Of a stretch of 64,000 bases of DNA, positions 25,141-34,433 are shown in pieces; position 1 is the stretch's first letter, and every line of letters starts with the position of its first letter. A program made the translations under genes and the position numbers. The notes below the pieces were generated by a model. That model saw only the letters and a program-made list of their open reading frames with translations, had not been told where the DNA came from and searched no databases. Source of the stretch: Pelomonas caseinilytica (GTDB lineage: Bacteria > Pseudomonadota > Gammaproteobacteria > Burkholderiales > Burkholderiaceae_C); the NCBI RefSeq assembly GCF_021353235.1, contig NZ_JAJTWT010000003.1, forward strand, positions 248,001-312,000, read 5' to 3'.

Positions 25141-25865
25141 CGGCGCTGCTGGAGGTGGTCGACCTGCATGCCGGCTACGGCCGCGCCGAGGTGCTGCACG
25201 GGCTGAGCTTCACCGCCGCGGAGCGCAGCGTCGTCACCGTCATCGGCCCCAACGGCGCGGGCAAGAGCACGCTGCTGGGCGCGTTGATGGGCCTGATCCC
25301 GTCGCGCAGCGGCAGCCTGCGCTTCGCCGGCGAGGACATCGCCCGGCTGACGCTCGAAGAACGCGTCATGGCCGGCCTGGCCCTGGTGCCCGAGAAGCGC
25401 GAGCTCTTCGGCACCATGAGCGTCGAGGACAACCTGCTGCTGGGCGGCTGGCGGCCCAAGAAGCTGGGCGAGCGCCAGTGGCGCGCGGGGCTGGACGACG
25501 TCTACGCCCGCTTCCCGCGGCTCAAGGAGCGCCGCAGCCAGGCCGCCGGCACCCTCTCGGGCGGCGAACGGCAGATGCTGGCGCTGGGCCGGGCGCTGAT
25601 GGGCCGGCCCAGGCTGCTGATGCTGGACGAACCCAGCCTGGGCCTGGCGCCGCTGATCGTGCGGGAGATCTTCGCCATCGTCGAGGACCTGCGCGCCACG
25701 GGCGTCAGCATCCTGCTCGTCGAGCAGAACGCCCGCGCCGCCCTGCGCGTGGCCGACCACGGCCATGTGCTGGAGACCGGCGAGTTCGGCCTCAGCGGGC
25801 CAGCCGACCAGCTCGCGGCCGACCCGCGGGTCATCGAGACCTACCTCGGCGCGGCGCACGGCTAG
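25137..25865 (+). CDS. livF: Branched-chain amino acid-type ABC transporter ATPase LivF
   Basis: The 242-residue ATPase has Walker A GPNGAGKST, the LivF-type VPEKRELFGTMSVEDNLLLG, signature LSGGERQMLALGRALM, Walker B LLMLDEPSLGL and the switch VEQNARAAL. It overlaps the livM-livG fusion by 4 bp (ATGA). With livH and livM-livG it completes an importer, but the cluster has no periplasmic binding protein; that component must be encoded elsewhere. It converges with a lipoprotein gene 19 bp away with no terminator hairpin visible between them. Confidence 0.92.
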   Translation: MTALLEVVDLHAGYGRAEVLHGLSFTAAERSVVTVIGPNGAGKSTLLGALMGLIPSRSGSLRFAGEDIARLTLEERVMAGLALVPEKRELFGTMSVEDNLLLGGWRPKKLGERQWRAGLDDVYARFPRLKERRSQAAGTLSGGERQMLALGRALMGRPRLLMLDEPSLGLAPLIVREIFAIVEDLRATGVSILLVEQNARAALRVADHGHVLETGEFGLSGPADQLAADPRVIETYLGAAHG

Positions 25866-25884
25866 ACGCCGCTGGACGGTGGCG

Positions 25885-27291
25885 TCAGAAGCGGCGCTCC
25901 CGCAGGTAGCCGTCGGCCGTCAGCGCCGCAGGGTTGGCATCGGCCGAGTGGGTGCCCGGGCCGTTCTCCATGCCGGCGATGAGCCAGCTGCCGTCCGGCC
26001 GCGGGGCCAGGGCGCGGAGCTGGTTGTGCCGGGCCGCCGGCGCGACGTCGAGGCGCTGCTGAAGCTGGCCGTCGGCCGCCAGCCGAGCCAGCAGGGGCTT
26101 GGCCTCTTCCGAGATGCTCGCGCCGGTCGGGTTCTGCGTGTAGCCGGCGCTGCCACTGGCCAGCAGGCTGCCATCGGCCCGCGCGGCCACGTCGAAGATG
26201 ACGTCGCCGGCCTCGAAGTCGAGCACGCGGTAGGCCGACGGTGCGGTGGCCCCGGCGGGCACCAGGGCGACGAAGGCGTCCCAGCCATCGGCCGTCTGGC
26301 GGCTGCGCACGCGGCCGGCCGCGGCCACGCGGTCGCCGACCCAGCGCAGCGCGTGCAGCTCGGAGCGCTGCTGGGTGTCGACGACGGCCGTTCCGAGGCG
26401 CTGGCCGCCGCCGTCGAACTGGGTCAGCAGCAGGCCGTTGGCGATGCGCGGGTCGATGGCTTCGCCGAAGTGCTGGCTGTGGCCTTCGACGAGGTCGGTG
26501 TCGCCCAGCGTCACGGCCACGGCGATGCGGCCCTGGGCATCGGCATCCAACGCGACCCGCCACTGCAAGTCCATGCTCTTGAAGGGGTCGAAGCTGCCTG
26601 AAGTCAGGAAGCGCGCGCCGATGAAGACGCCCGGCTCGACGACGCGCCGCCATTGCTTCGTGAAACCGCTGCCCGCCGCGTAGGCAAGGCGGTGCACCAG
26701 CACGGCGTGGTAGCCGGAGCGCGAGGCCAGGGCCAGGTCTTCACCGACGGCGGCCAGGCGGGCCGCGTCGCGGGTGTAGTAGGGCAGCAGCGAGCTCGGA
26801 TCACGCGCGCTCACCGGGTCGCCGACGAAGGGGTCGGCGGCGACCTGCGCGTCGGTGAAGGCCTGGTCGCGCAGCGGCTGGCCTGTGGCCGACAGGCGCA
26901 GCAGCCGCAGCTCGCGGTTGCTGGCAAGGACGAGGCTGATCTCGCCGGAGGGGTGCAGGGCAAAGTCCAGCAGCGACCAGCCGGCCGGCGGGAGGTAGTC
27001 CGCGCCACGCCCGCGGCCGTCGGCCAGCGAGACCCAGAGGCGCCGCTCGGGCTGGGTCGGGATCTCCAATGTGCGGGCCTTCTCGGTCAGGGCGACCCAG
27101 CGGCTGCCCTGGCTGCGCACCTTCACGACGGCCTCGCCCGTGACGGCCAGTTGCAGCGCAGGCGGATCGCCTCCGCCCGTCCCGCCGCCGGAGCCGCCGC
27201 CTCCGCCGCAGGCCGCCAGCGCGGCCAGGCCCACTGCCATTCCGAGGGCGGCCAAGCACCGCCACCCCAGCTTCTTCGTCTTCGTCATCAT
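25885..27291 (-). CDS. Hypothetical lipoprotein with repeated beta-propeller-like segments
   Basis: The 468-residue protein has a lipoprotein signal (LAAC, Cys28) followed by a Gly-rich linker. The body repeats short blocks of the type 'W-x-LDFALHPSGEISLVLASN' , 'VALDADAQGRIAVAV', 'FDVAARADGSLLASG' and 'ALAPRPDGSWLIAG', spaced like blades of a beta-propeller (the NHL/delta-60 type repeat found in surface proteins). I do not recognise a named family. Two ATG codons stand at 27291 and 27288. Likely an envelope protein; role unknown. Confidence 0.7.
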   Translation of the reverse strand: MMTKTKKLGWRCLAALGMAVGLAALAACGGGGGSGGGTGGGDPPALQLAVTGEAVVKVRSQGSRWVALTEKARTLEIPTQPERRLWVSLADGRGRGADYLPPAGWSLLDFALHPSGEISLVLASNRELRLLRLSATGQPLRDQAFTDAQVAADPFVGDPVSARDPSSLLPYYTRDAARLAAVGEDLALASRSGYHAVLVHRLAYAAGSGFTKQWRRVVEPGVFIGARFLTSGSFDPFKSMDLQWRVALDADAQGRIAVAVTLGDTDLVEGHSQHFGEAIDPRIANGLLLTQFDGGGQRLGTAVVDTQQRSELHALRWVGDRVAAAGRVRSRQTADGWDAFVALVPAGATAPSAYRVLDFEAGDVIFDVAARADGSLLASGSAGYTQNPTGASISEEAKPLLARLAADGQLQQRLDVAPAARHNQLRALAPRPDGSWLIAGMENGPGTHSADANPAALTADGYLRERRF

Positions 27292-27378
27292 GTTCCCTGT
27301 CTGCCCCCTGTCCGGGGCGCGGGCGGCATGCTAGGCAGGGCGGCAGCGGATGGCGAAAGTACCGGCCGACGGCCGCGT

Positions 27379-28131
27379 TCACCCGGCCGTGAAACCACCG
27401 TCGATGCCGAGCGACTGGCCCGTCACGTAGCCCGCCCCGTCGCCGGCCAGGAAGACGATGGCCTTGGCGATCTCCTCGGGGCTGGCCGCTCGCTTGGCCG
27501 GCATGGCGGCGATCAGCGCAGCCTTGGCATCGGCGTTGCCGCCGGTGAAGCGCTCCATCATCTCGGTCTGCACCGGGCCGGGGGCGACGGCATTGACGCG
27601 CACGCCCGCCGCGGCGCCTTCCAGGGCTGCGCTCTTGGTCAGGCCCTCGACGGCATGCTTGCTGGCCGCGTAGACCGAGGCGCCCGCGAAGCCGACCAGG
27701 CCGGCGACCGAGGACAGGTTGACGATGGCGCCGCTGCCCTGGGCCAGCATGGCGCGCATCTCGTGCTTGAGCGAGAACAGCACGCCGCGCACGTTGGTGT
27801 CGAAGATGGCCGCGTAGTTCTCGGCGCTCTGTTCGGTGATCGGTCCGGTGGTGCCCTCGACGCCGGCGTTGTTCACGGCCACGTCCAGGCGGCCGAAGCG
27901 CGTCACGGTCTGCTCGACGAGGGCGCGCACCTCGGCCTCGTCGCGCACGTCGGCGCGGATGAAGGCGGCCTCGGCCGCGCCCGCGGCCTTGAGTTCGGCG
28001 GCCAGGGCCTGGCCGTCGGCATCGCGCCGGCCGCTGGCGACGACGGTGGCGCCGCGGCGGGCGAAGGCGAGGGCGGTGGCGCGGCCGATGCCGGCGAGGG
28101 CGCCGGTGACGAGGACGACGGGAGAGGTCAT
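27379..28131 (-). CDS. SDR-family oxidoreductase
   Basis: The 250-residue short-chain dehydrogenase has TGALAGIG at the N-terminus, VNNAGVEG, the catalytic segment NLSSVAGLVGFAGASVYAAS with YAASK, and APGPVQTEMMERF. The C-terminal GQSLGIDGGFTAG fits the glucose 1-dehydrogenase/3-oxoacyl reductase type. A LysR gene diverges from it across a 104-bp gap and is the likely regulator. Substrate unknown. Confidence 0.88.
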   Translation of the reverse strand: MTSPVVLVTGALAGIGRATALAFARRGATVVASGRRDADGQALAAELKAAGAAEAAFIRADVRDEAEVRALVEQTVTRFGRLDVAVNNAGVEGTTGPITEQSAENYAAIFDTNVRGVLFSLKHEMRAMLAQGSGAIVNLSSVAGLVGFAGASVYAASKHAVEGLTKSAALEGAAAGVRVNAVAPGPVQTEMMERFTGGNADAKAALIAAMPAKRAASPEEIAKAIVFLAGDGAGYVTGQSLGIDGGFTAG

Positions 28132-28235
28132 GGCGGAAGCTCCGATAAGTTGAGTGGCCTCACTGTGATTGCCGCCGCCCTTCTCCGGAAGCCGGGCTGG
28201 TTGCCTAACATTTATTCCCGTGGAGACTGGATGGG

Positions 28236-29156
28236 ATGGCGATGGACCGATTGCAGGCGATGCAGACCCTGGTGCGGGTCGTGGAGCTGGGCAGCTTCTC
28301 GGCGGCGGCGCGCGAGCTGGGCAGCACCCAGAGCGCCGTCAGCAAGCAGGTGGCGGCGCTCGAAAAGGCCCTCGGCGCCCAGCTGCTGGCGCGCAGCACG
28401 CGGGCCTTGAAGCTGACCGAGGCGGGCGGGCGCTACGTCGAGCAGGCGCGGCGCCTGGTGGCGGAGGTGGCCGAGGCCGAGGGCGAGCTGCGCGAGGGCG
28501 AGCACCGGCTCCAGGGCTGGCTGCGGGTCGCCGCCTCGGTGACCTTCGGCCGCATGAAGCTGATGCCGCTGGTGCGCAGCTTCCTGGCAGCCCACCCGGG
28601 CGTGAAGGTCGACCTGCGGCTGGACGATGGCTTCATCGACCTCATCGAGCAGGGCATCGACCTGGCCGTGCGCATCGGCGAGCAGCCGGACTCCAGCTTC
28701 GTCGCCCGCCGCGTCGGCACCACGCACCGCGCCGTCGTGGCCTGCCGGGGCTATTTCGAGGCCCGGGGCGTGGAGGCGCCGCGCGAACCGGCCGATCTGG
28801 CGCAACACGAATGCCTGGTCTACAGCGAGCTGCGCACGGGGCCGATCTGGACCTTCGAGGCCGGCCCGGAGACGGGTGTGGCCGCCGGCAGCCTGGTGAG
28901 CGTGCGCGTGGGCGGGCGGCTGCGCACCAACAGCGGCGAGGCGGTGCGCGAGGCGGTGTTGTCAGGCATGGGCCTGGCGTATGCACCGACCTGGCTGTTC
29001 GACCGCGAGCTGGCCTCGGGCGAGGTGGAGCTGGCCATGCCGCGGTGGCTGGGGCGCTCGCTGCCCATCCAGCTCGTCAGCCCGCCGCAGCGGCGGCAGT
29101 CGGGCAAGGTCAAGGCCTTCGGCGACCACCTGAGCGCCGGCCTGGGTGCGGGTTGA
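28236..29156 (+). CDS. LysR-family regulator divergent from the SDR gene
   Basis: The 306-residue protein has the LysR N-terminal HTH (MDRLQAMQTLVRVVELGSFS, ELGSTQSAVSKQVAALE, LLARSTRALKLTEAG) and a substrate domain of the AaeR/DsdC-like aromatic type. Starts at 28236 and 28242 are both possible; MDRLQAM is the usual family beginning. Divergent placement predicts control of the SDR gene and of itself. Confidence 0.88.
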   Translation: MAMDRLQAMQTLVRVVELGSFSAAARELGSTQSAVSKQVAALEKALGAQLLARSTRALKLTEAGGRYVEQARRLVAEVAEAEGELREGEHRLQGWLRVAASVTFGRMKLMPLVRSFLAAHPGVKVDLRLDDGFIDLIEQGIDLAVRIGEQPDSSFVARRVGTTHRAVVACRGYFEARGVEAPREPADLAQHECLVYSELRTGPIWTFEAGPETGVAAGSLVSVRVGGRLRTNSGEAVREAVLSGMGLAYAPTWLFDRELASGEVELAMPRWLGRSLPIQLVSPPQRRQSGKVKAFGDHLSAGLGAG

Positions 29157-29258
29157 GATGGATTCCCGCCGCGCCCGGAAAGAATGACTTGCCGGGCACG
29201 CCGTTTCCCGGCGGCGAGCCGGCCGGCACAGTGACTGCGTCTTCAGCAAGGAGCCGCC

Positions 29259-29885
29259 ATGACCCTCCGTTTGTACCGCCACCGCCTCTCCGGACACGCC
29301 CACCGCGCCGAGCTCGCGCTCTCGCTGCTGGGCCTGCCGCACGAACTCGTCGACGTGGACCTCGCCGCGCGCGAGCACAAGACGCCCGAGTTCCTCGCCT
29401 GCCATCCCTTCGGCCAGCTGCCGCTGCTGGACGACGATGGGCACCATGTCTGGGACAGCACGGCCATCCTGGTCTACCTGGCCAGCAAATACGACGCGGA
29501 CGGCGCCTGGCTGCCGCGCGACGCCGCCGGCCGCGCCGCGGTGCAGGGCTGGCTGTCGGTGGCGTCCAGCCTGATCGCCTACGGCCCGGCGGCGGCGCGC
29601 GTCGCGGTGCTGTTCCGCACCGGGGCCGACACCACCGAGGCCATCGCGCGCGCCCATGGCCTGTTCAAGGTGATGGACGGCGAGCTCGCGCGGCGGCCCT
29701 TCCTGGTGGGCGGGCGCCCGACGCTGGCCGACATCGCCGCCTACAGCTACACCGCCAACGCACCGGAAGGCCATGTCGACCTTTCGCCCTACGGCGCGCT
29801 GCGGGCATGGCTGGCGCGCGTGGAGGCGCTGCCCGGCTTCGTTCAGTTTCCGACGAGCGCGGTCGGCCTGCGCGCCGCAGCCTGA
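29259..29885 (+). CDS. Glutathione S-transferase family protein
   Basis: The 208-residue protein has the thioredoxin-like N-domain (LYRHRLSGHAHRAELALSLL, with LPLLDDDGHHVWDSTAIL giving the glutathione gamma-Glu contact D-S) and the helical C-domain (GGRPTLADIAAYSY). The catalytic residue would be the Ser in RLSGHAHR, beta- or theta-like. AGGAG lies before the ATG. It is 8 bp upstream of the PNPOx-like gene, so the two probably form an operon for detoxification or redox work. Confidence 0.9.
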   Translation: MTLRLYRHRLSGHAHRAELALSLLGLPHELVDVDLAAREHKTPEFLACHPFGQLPLLDDDGHHVWDSTAILVYLASKYDADGAWLPRDAAGRAAVQGWLSVASSLIAYGPAAARVAVLFRTGADTTEAIARAHGLFKVMDGELARRPFLVGGRPTLADIAAYSYTANAPEGHVDLSPYGALRAWLARVEALPGFVQFPTSAVGLRAAA

Positions 29886-29893
29886 GGCCGGCC

Positions 29894-30823
29894 ATGGACC
29901 GCGCGCCCTTCCATGCCGGCGAGGTCGCCGTGCAGTCTCGCCTGGGCGTGGCCCAGCGCATGGACGAGATCGGCCGCCGCGTCGTGCGCGACCACCTGCC
30001 CGAGCAGCACCGGCGCTTCTACGAGCAGCTGCCCTTCATGCTGGCGGGGAGCGTCGACCCGGCGGGCCGGCCCTGGGCCACGCTGCTGGTGGGCCCGCCG
30101 GGCTTCGTGCAGGCCCCGGACCCCGGCCATCTGACCTTCGCCACGGCGCCCATCCCCGGCGATCCGGCCGCCGCGGGGTTTCGCGTGGGTGCGCCGCTCG
30201 GGCTGCTCGGCATCGAGCTGCACACGCGGCGGCGCAACCGCGTCAACGGCCGCCTGCTCGCGGCCGGGCCCGTAGGGCTGCGGCTGCAGGTCGACCAGAC
30301 CGTGGGCAACTGCCCGCAGTACATCCAGGGCCGCGAGGTCGAATGGGTGCGCGATGCCGCCGACACGCGACCGCGCGCCGTTGCGCACCTGCACGAGCTG
30401 GACGGCGACGCCATGGCGCTGGTCGATCGGGCCGACACCTTGTTCGTCGCGACCCACGCGGGGTCGGCTGGGGCCGACGTGTCGCACCGCGGCGGGCCGG
30501 CCGGCTTCGTGCGACGCCATGGCGGCGGCGAGCTGCTGGTGCCCGACTACTCGGGCAACCGCATGTTCATGACCCTCGGCAACCTGCAGCTCGACGGCCG
30601 GGCCGGCCTGCTCTTCATCGACTTCGAGCGCGGCGACCTGCTGACGCTGACGGGCCGGGCCGAGATCGTCTGGGACGGCCCCGAGGTGCAGGCCCTGGCG
30701 GGTGCCGAAAGGGCCTGGCGATTCCACCTCGACGAGGGCTGGTGGCTGCGCGACTCCCTGCCGCTGCGCTGGCGCTGGCGCGACTGGGCGCCGCAGAACG
30801 TCCGGCCCGACGCAGTGGACTAA
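29894..30823 (+). CDS. Pyridoxamine 5'-phosphate oxidase-like flavoprotein
   Basis: The 309-residue protein matches the larger PNPOx-fold family (not PdxH): FMLAGSVDPAGRPWATLLVG, LHTRRRNRVNGRLL, NCPQYIQGREVEW and GNRMFMTLGNLQLDGRAGLLF. In many bacteria this domain is fused to a ferredoxin reductase; here the protein stops after the PNPOx-like region (C-terminal residue 309), so it would need a separate partner. It may act on FMN or another flavin. It follows the GST gene by 8 bp and its stop overlaps the convergent LysR stop by 4 bp. Confidence 0.8.
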   Translation: MDRAPFHAGEVAVQSRLGVAQRMDEIGRRVVRDHLPEQHRRFYEQLPFMLAGSVDPAGRPWATLLVGPPGFVQAPDPGHLTFATAPIPGDPAAAGFRVGAPLGLLGIELHTRRRNRVNGRLLAAGPVGLRLQVDQTVGNCPQYIQGREVEWVRDAADTRPRAVAHLHELDGDAMALVDRADTLFVATHAGSAGADVSHRGGPAGFVRRHGGGELLVPDYSGNRMFMTLGNLQLDGRAGLLFIDFERGDLLTLTGRAEIVWDGPEVQALAGAERAWRFHLDEGWWLRDSLPLRWRWRDWAPQNVRPDAVD

Positions 30824-31719
30824 CGCAGCGCCGGGTTGGCGCGCAGCCCGTCCACCGCCAGGTCGACGAAGGCGCGCACCTTCTGCGTCATGTGCCGGCC
30901 CTGGTGGTGCACGACATTGACGGGCAGCGGCGCGGTCTCGAAGTCCTCCAGCAGCGGCAGCAGCTCGCCGCCGTCCAGCGCGTCGGCGACCTGGTAGCTC
31001 AGCAGCCGCGCGATGCCCAGGCCCGAGACGGCGGCCGAGCGCGCCGCGTCGTTGGTCGTCGTGCGCAGCCGCGGCCGGATGCGCTGCACCAGCGGACGGC
31101 CGCCCTCGGCGAAGCGCCACTCGGGATAGGGCACCACCTGGGTGGGTTGGATGAGGACATGCTCGGCGAGATCCTCGGGGCGCTGCGGGCGGCCCTGCCG
31201 GGCCAGGTAGGCCGGCGACGCCACCAGCATGCGCCGCACGCGGCCCACCGCGACGGCGCGCAGCGTGGAGTCGGGCAGCTCGCCGATGCGCACCGCCACG
31301 TCCAGCCCTTCGTCGATGAGGCTGACGACGCGGTCGACGAAGACGCAATGCGCGTCGACGTCCGGGTAGCGCTGCAGGTAGTCGGTGACGATGGGCGTCA
31401 CGTGCAGGTTGCCGAACAGCACCGGCGCCGTCACGCTCAGCGTGCCTTGCACGAGACTGCGGCTGCCGCTGGTGGCGCTCTCGGCCTCGCCCACGTCGGC
31501 CAGGATGCGGCGGCAGTCCTCGGCATAGCGGGCGCCGGCCTCGGTGACGCGGACCTTGCGCGTGGTGCGCGTCAGCAGCCCCACGCCCAGCCGCGCCTCC
31601 AGCTCGGCCACCGCACGCGTGACGACCGGGGCCGAGAGATCGAGCTTGCGCGCCGCGCTGGCGAAGCCGCCGTGCTCGACGACGGCGACGAAGATTTCCA
31701 TGGCCTGCAGGCGATCCAT
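30820..31719 (-). CDS. LysR-family regulator
   Basis: The 299-residue protein has a standard LysR HTH (AMEIFVAVVEHGGFASAARK, LSAPVVTRAVAELEARLGV, LLTRTTRKVRVTEAG) and a substrate domain with PTQVVPYPEWRF. The ATG at 31719 (MDRLQAME) is taken instead of longer in-frame starts because it fits the family. It converges with the GST-PNPOx unit and overlaps its stop by 4 bp; the target genes are not obvious from position. Confidence 0.88.
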   Translation of the reverse strand: MDRLQAMEIFVAVVEHGGFASAARKLDLSAPVVTRAVAELEARLGVGLLTRTTRKVRVTEAGARYAEDCRRILADVGEAESATSGSRSLVQGTLSVTAPVLFGNLHVTPIVTDYLQRYPDVDAHCVFVDRVVSLIDEGLDVAVRIGELPDSTLRAVAVGRVRRMLVASPAYLARQGRPQRPEDLAEHVLIQPTQVVPYPEWRFAEGGRPLVQRIRPRLRTTTNDAARSAAVSGLGIARLLSYQVADALDGGELLPLLEDFETAPLPVNVVHHQGRHMTQKVRAFVDLAVDGLRANPALR

Positions 31720-31798
31720 TGCGGGCGAACTATGCCCCACGAATTGGAGTATTCGGGCCGAGCGACGGGCCGTTCCCGAGCCGGCCCGGTTGGCGATG

Positions 31799-31823
31799 TG
31801 CTTGCGGCTCGATGCCGCAAGCA
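31799..31823. terminator. Possible hairpin terminator below the azoR-pirin operon
   Basis: TGCTTGCGGC and GCCGCAAGCA are exact 10-bp complements around TCGAT, about 70 bp downstream of the pirin stop. There is no U-run, so termination is only a possibility; a regulatory site for the LysR gene 80 bp further on is the alternative. Confidence 0.35.
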
Positions 31824-31893
31824 TCGCCGTCACCACGGGGGACCGACCGGACTCGCTCGCGCTCAGCGATGCGAGGCTGGGCGAGGGGCGCGG

Positions 31894-32772
31894 CTAAGCG
31901 AGGCGGCCGGCCTGGAAGTCGCGCACCGCCTGCACCAGCTCGGCCTGCGTGTTCATCACGAAAGGGCCGTACTGGGCGATGGGTTCGCCCAGCGGCTGGC
32001 CGGCGATCAGCAGGGCGCGGGTGGGCCCGTCGAGGTCTTGGGCCGCCTGCAGCCGCACACCGTCGCTGCCGGGCGTGTTGGCCAGGATGGCCATGCGGCC
32101 GGCGGTCTGGCGGCAGCCGCTGTCATGGACGAGGGCGCCCTCGTAGACATGGACGAAGGCGTTGTGCGCGGCCGGCAGCGCCTGCTCGAAACGGGCGCCC
32201 GGCGGCAGGTGGACGTCGAGGTAGAGGGGCTCGGTGCCTTCGCGCTGCACGGCGCCCGCGACGCCATGGCTCTGGCCGGCGATGACGCGCACCGTGACGC
32301 CCTCGCGCTCGAACTCGGGCACCTCGCCGCTGGCGATGTCGCGGTACCAGGGCTCGCGCATCTTGTCGCGCGCCGGGAGGTTGAGCCAGAGCTGGAAGCC
32401 GGCCATGCGGCCCTCGGTTTGCTCGGGCGTCTCGCTGTGGATGACGCCGCGACCGGCCGTCATCCACTGCACGCCGCCGTCGCTGATGAGGCCCTCATGG
32501 CCGGCCGAGTCGCGATGGCGCATGCGGCCGGCGAGCATGTAGGTGATGGTCTCGAAGCCGCGGTGGGGGTGGTCGGGGAAGCCGGCGATGTAGTCGTCGG
32601 CGTTGTCCGTGCCGAAGGCATCGAGCATCAGGAAGGGGTCGAGCCGGCGCTGCAGGTCCTGGGTGAGCACGCGGTCGAGCTTGACGCCGGCACCGTCGCG
32701 CGTGGGCTGCCCGGCTACCAGGCGCTCGACCTGGCGCGGGCGGGTGAGAAGGGAAATGGCGGCGGTGCTCAT
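31894..32772 (-). CDS. Pirin-family protein
   Basis: The 292-residue bicupin carries the pirin metal site HPHRGFETITYML with a second His/Glu pair in GVIHSETPEQ, plus PFLMLDAFGTD and MAGFQLWLNLP. Bacterial pirins such as YhhW have quercetin 2,3-dioxygenase activity, others interact with metabolic enzymes. It is 12 bp downstream of azoR on the same strand. The divergent LysR gene at 33519 probably controls both, suggesting a response to quinones or flavonoids. Confidence 0.92.
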   Translation of the reverse strand: MSTAAISLLTRPRQVERLVAGQPTRDGAGVKLDRVLTQDLQRRLDPFLMLDAFGTDNADDYIAGFPDHPHRGFETITYMLAGRMRHRDSAGHEGLISDGGVQWMTAGRGVIHSETPEQTEGRMAGFQLWLNLPARDKMREPWYRDIASGEVPEFEREGVTVRVIAGQSHGVAGAVQREGTEPLYLDVHLPPGARFEQALPAAHNAFVHVYEGALVHDSGCRQTAGRMAILANTPGSDGVRLQAAQDLDGPTRALLIAGQPLGEPIAQYGPFVMNTQAELVQAVRDFQAGRLA

Positions 32773-32784
32773 GGCGAGTCCCGA

Positions 32785-33399
32785 TCAGGCCACCAGCAGC
32801 TCGGCGATCTGGCCGCGCGCGGCAGCCAGGCCCCGGTCGGCCATCTCGGGCCCCATGTTCAGGCCTTCGGCGTAGATGAAGTCCACGTCGGTCATGCCGA
32901 GGAAGGCCAGCACGGTGCGCAGATAGGGCACGACCTGGTCGGTGGGCTGGTCGCGGTGGATGCCGCCGCGGCTGGTGACGACGTAGACCTTCTTGCCCGT
33001 GACGAGACCGACGGGGCCGGTCGGCCCGTACTGGAAGGTGACGCCGGCACGGGCGATGGCGTCGATCCAGTTCTTCAGCTGGGCGCTGACGTTGAAGTTG
33101 ATCATCGGCACGCCGATGACGACGACGTCGGCGGCGAAGAGCTCGGCGATCAACTGGTCGTTCAGCGCCACACGGGCGGCCTGCTCGGCATTGCGCGCCT
33201 CGGCGGCGGTGAAGAGGGCGCCGAGCGTGGCTTCGTCGAGCACGGGCAGGGGGCTGACGGCGAAGTCGCGGACGGTGACCGTCGCCCCGGGGTGGGCGGA
33301 CTGCAGTCCGGAGGTCAGTTCATTGGCCAGGCGGGTGGAGACCGAGCCCTGGTCGTCTTGCAGGCGACGGGCGCTGGAGTTGATCTGCAGGATGTTCAT
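32785..33399 (-). CDS. azoR: FMN-dependent NADH:quinone reductase/azoreductase AzoR
   Basis: The 204-residue flavodoxin-fold enzyme matches AzoR: an N-terminal [12 protein letters not shown] with the phosphate-binding segment, [22 protein letters not shown] (FMN contact), and VVTSRGGIH. It reduces quinones and azo dyes with NADH. The start ATG at 33399 is chosen as the family start; an in-frame extension upstream adds 11 residues only. It lies upstream of the pirin gene in the same operon. Confidence 0.92.
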   Translation of the reverse strand: MNILQINSSARRLQDDQGSVSTRLANELTSGLQSAHPGATVTVRDFAVSPLPVLDEATLGALFTAAEARNAEQAARVALNDQLIAELFAADVVVIGVPMINFNVSAQLKNWIDAIARAGVTFQYGPTGPVGLVTGKKVYVVTSRGGIHRDQPTDQVVPYLRTVLAFLGMTDVDFIYAEGLNMGPEMADRGLAAARGQIAELLVA

Positions 33400-33518
33400 G
33401 CGAGGTTCCTGGAAAGGGCGTTGCGATGGCATGAACTCTAGGATTGCTGCCTCAGCATCAGAAGATCATCAAAGGCATAAGATCGTTCCACCAATGCACC
33501 AATCGAAGGGGCAACGCC

Positions 33519-34433
33519 TTGGAATCCGATGCCGATGACCTGTTGCTGTTCGCGCGCGTGATGGAGGCCGGCAGCTTCAGCCGCGCGGCCGAACGGGTGC
33601 ACTGGCCCAAGAGCACGGTGTCGCGCCGCATCGCCGCCCTGGAGAGGCGCCTGGGCGAGAAGCTGCTGCAGCGCACGACCCGCAAGCTGGCGCTGACCGA
33701 CTTTGGTGCCGGCGTGCTGGAGCATGCGCGGGCTGTGGCGGCGGAGGTGGACGGCGCCCTGGCGCTGGCCCTGCATCGCCAGCGCAAGCCCAGCGGCCGG
33801 CTGCGTGTGAGCATGCCGGCGGACTTCGCGCAGACCGTGGCGGCCGGCATGCTGGCGGCGTTCGCGCTGAGCTACCCGGAGGTCTCGCTGGAGCTGGACC
33901 TGACGCCGCGACGCGTGGACCTCATCGGCGAGGGGTTCGACCTCGCCATCCGCATGGGCACGCTGGGCGAGGAGAGCCAGCTCGCCGCCCGCAAGCTGGC
34001 CACCACGCACTGGGGGCTGTACGCCTCGCCGGCCTACGTGGCCCGCGCGGGCGAGCCGCTGCTGCCCCAGGCCCTGGACAGCATGCATGGGCTGATGCTG
34101 ATGAGCCGCTCGGGCGAGCCCGTACCCTGGCGGCTGCAGCGCGAAGGGGCGGAGCCCTATCTGGCCCGGCCGGCGCAGCGCACGCTGGCCAACGCGCCCA
34201 GCGTGCTCGCGCAGCTGGCCGAGGCCGGCGTGGGCATCGCCGGCATCGACCGCCTGATGGTGACCGAAGCCCTGCGCCTGGGCCGCCTGCAGCGCCTGCT
34301 GCCGGACTGGGAGCTGCCCGGCTCCAGCTGCTGGGCCGTGTTCCCGGAGCGGCGCCTGATGCCGCTGCGCACGCGGGTGTTCCTGGAGGCGATGTCAGCC
34401 CTGCTGGACACCTGCCCGACGCCGGCGCCCTAA
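33519..34433 (+). CDS. LysR-family regulator divergent from azoR-pirin (TTG start)
   Basis: The 304-residue protein has the LysR HTH (LLLFARVMEAGSFSRAAERV, SRRIAALERRLGEKLLQRTT) and a substrate domain like CrgA/YafC types. No ATG is available; TTG at 33519 is preferred because AAGGGG lies 8 bp upstream and the HTH begins soon after. A 119-bp gap separates it from azoR. Its 3' end overlaps the convergent GDSL gene by 39 bp, an unusual amount. It probably responds to quinone stress. Confidence 0.85.
   Translation: MESDADDLLLFARVMEAGSFSRAAERVHWPKSTVSRRIAALERRLGEKLLQRTTRKLALTDFGAGVLEHARAVAAEVDGALALALHRQRKPSGRLRVSMPADFAQTVAAGMLAAFALSYPEVSLELDLTPRRVDLIGEGFDLAIRMGTLGEESQLAARKLATTHWGLYASPAYVARAGEPLLPQALDSMHGLMLMSRSGEPVPWRLQREGAEPYLARPAQRTLANAPSVLAQLAEAGVGIAGIDRLMVTEALRLGRLQRLLPDWELPGSSCWAVFPERRLMPLRTRVFLEAMSALLDTCPTPAP

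Noticed and set aside
29773..33441. Long plus-strand open frame (about 1222 residues) across PNPOx, LysR, pirin and azoR
   Set aside because: It overlaps four well-supported genes and its translation is an Ala/Arg/Gly-rich shadow.
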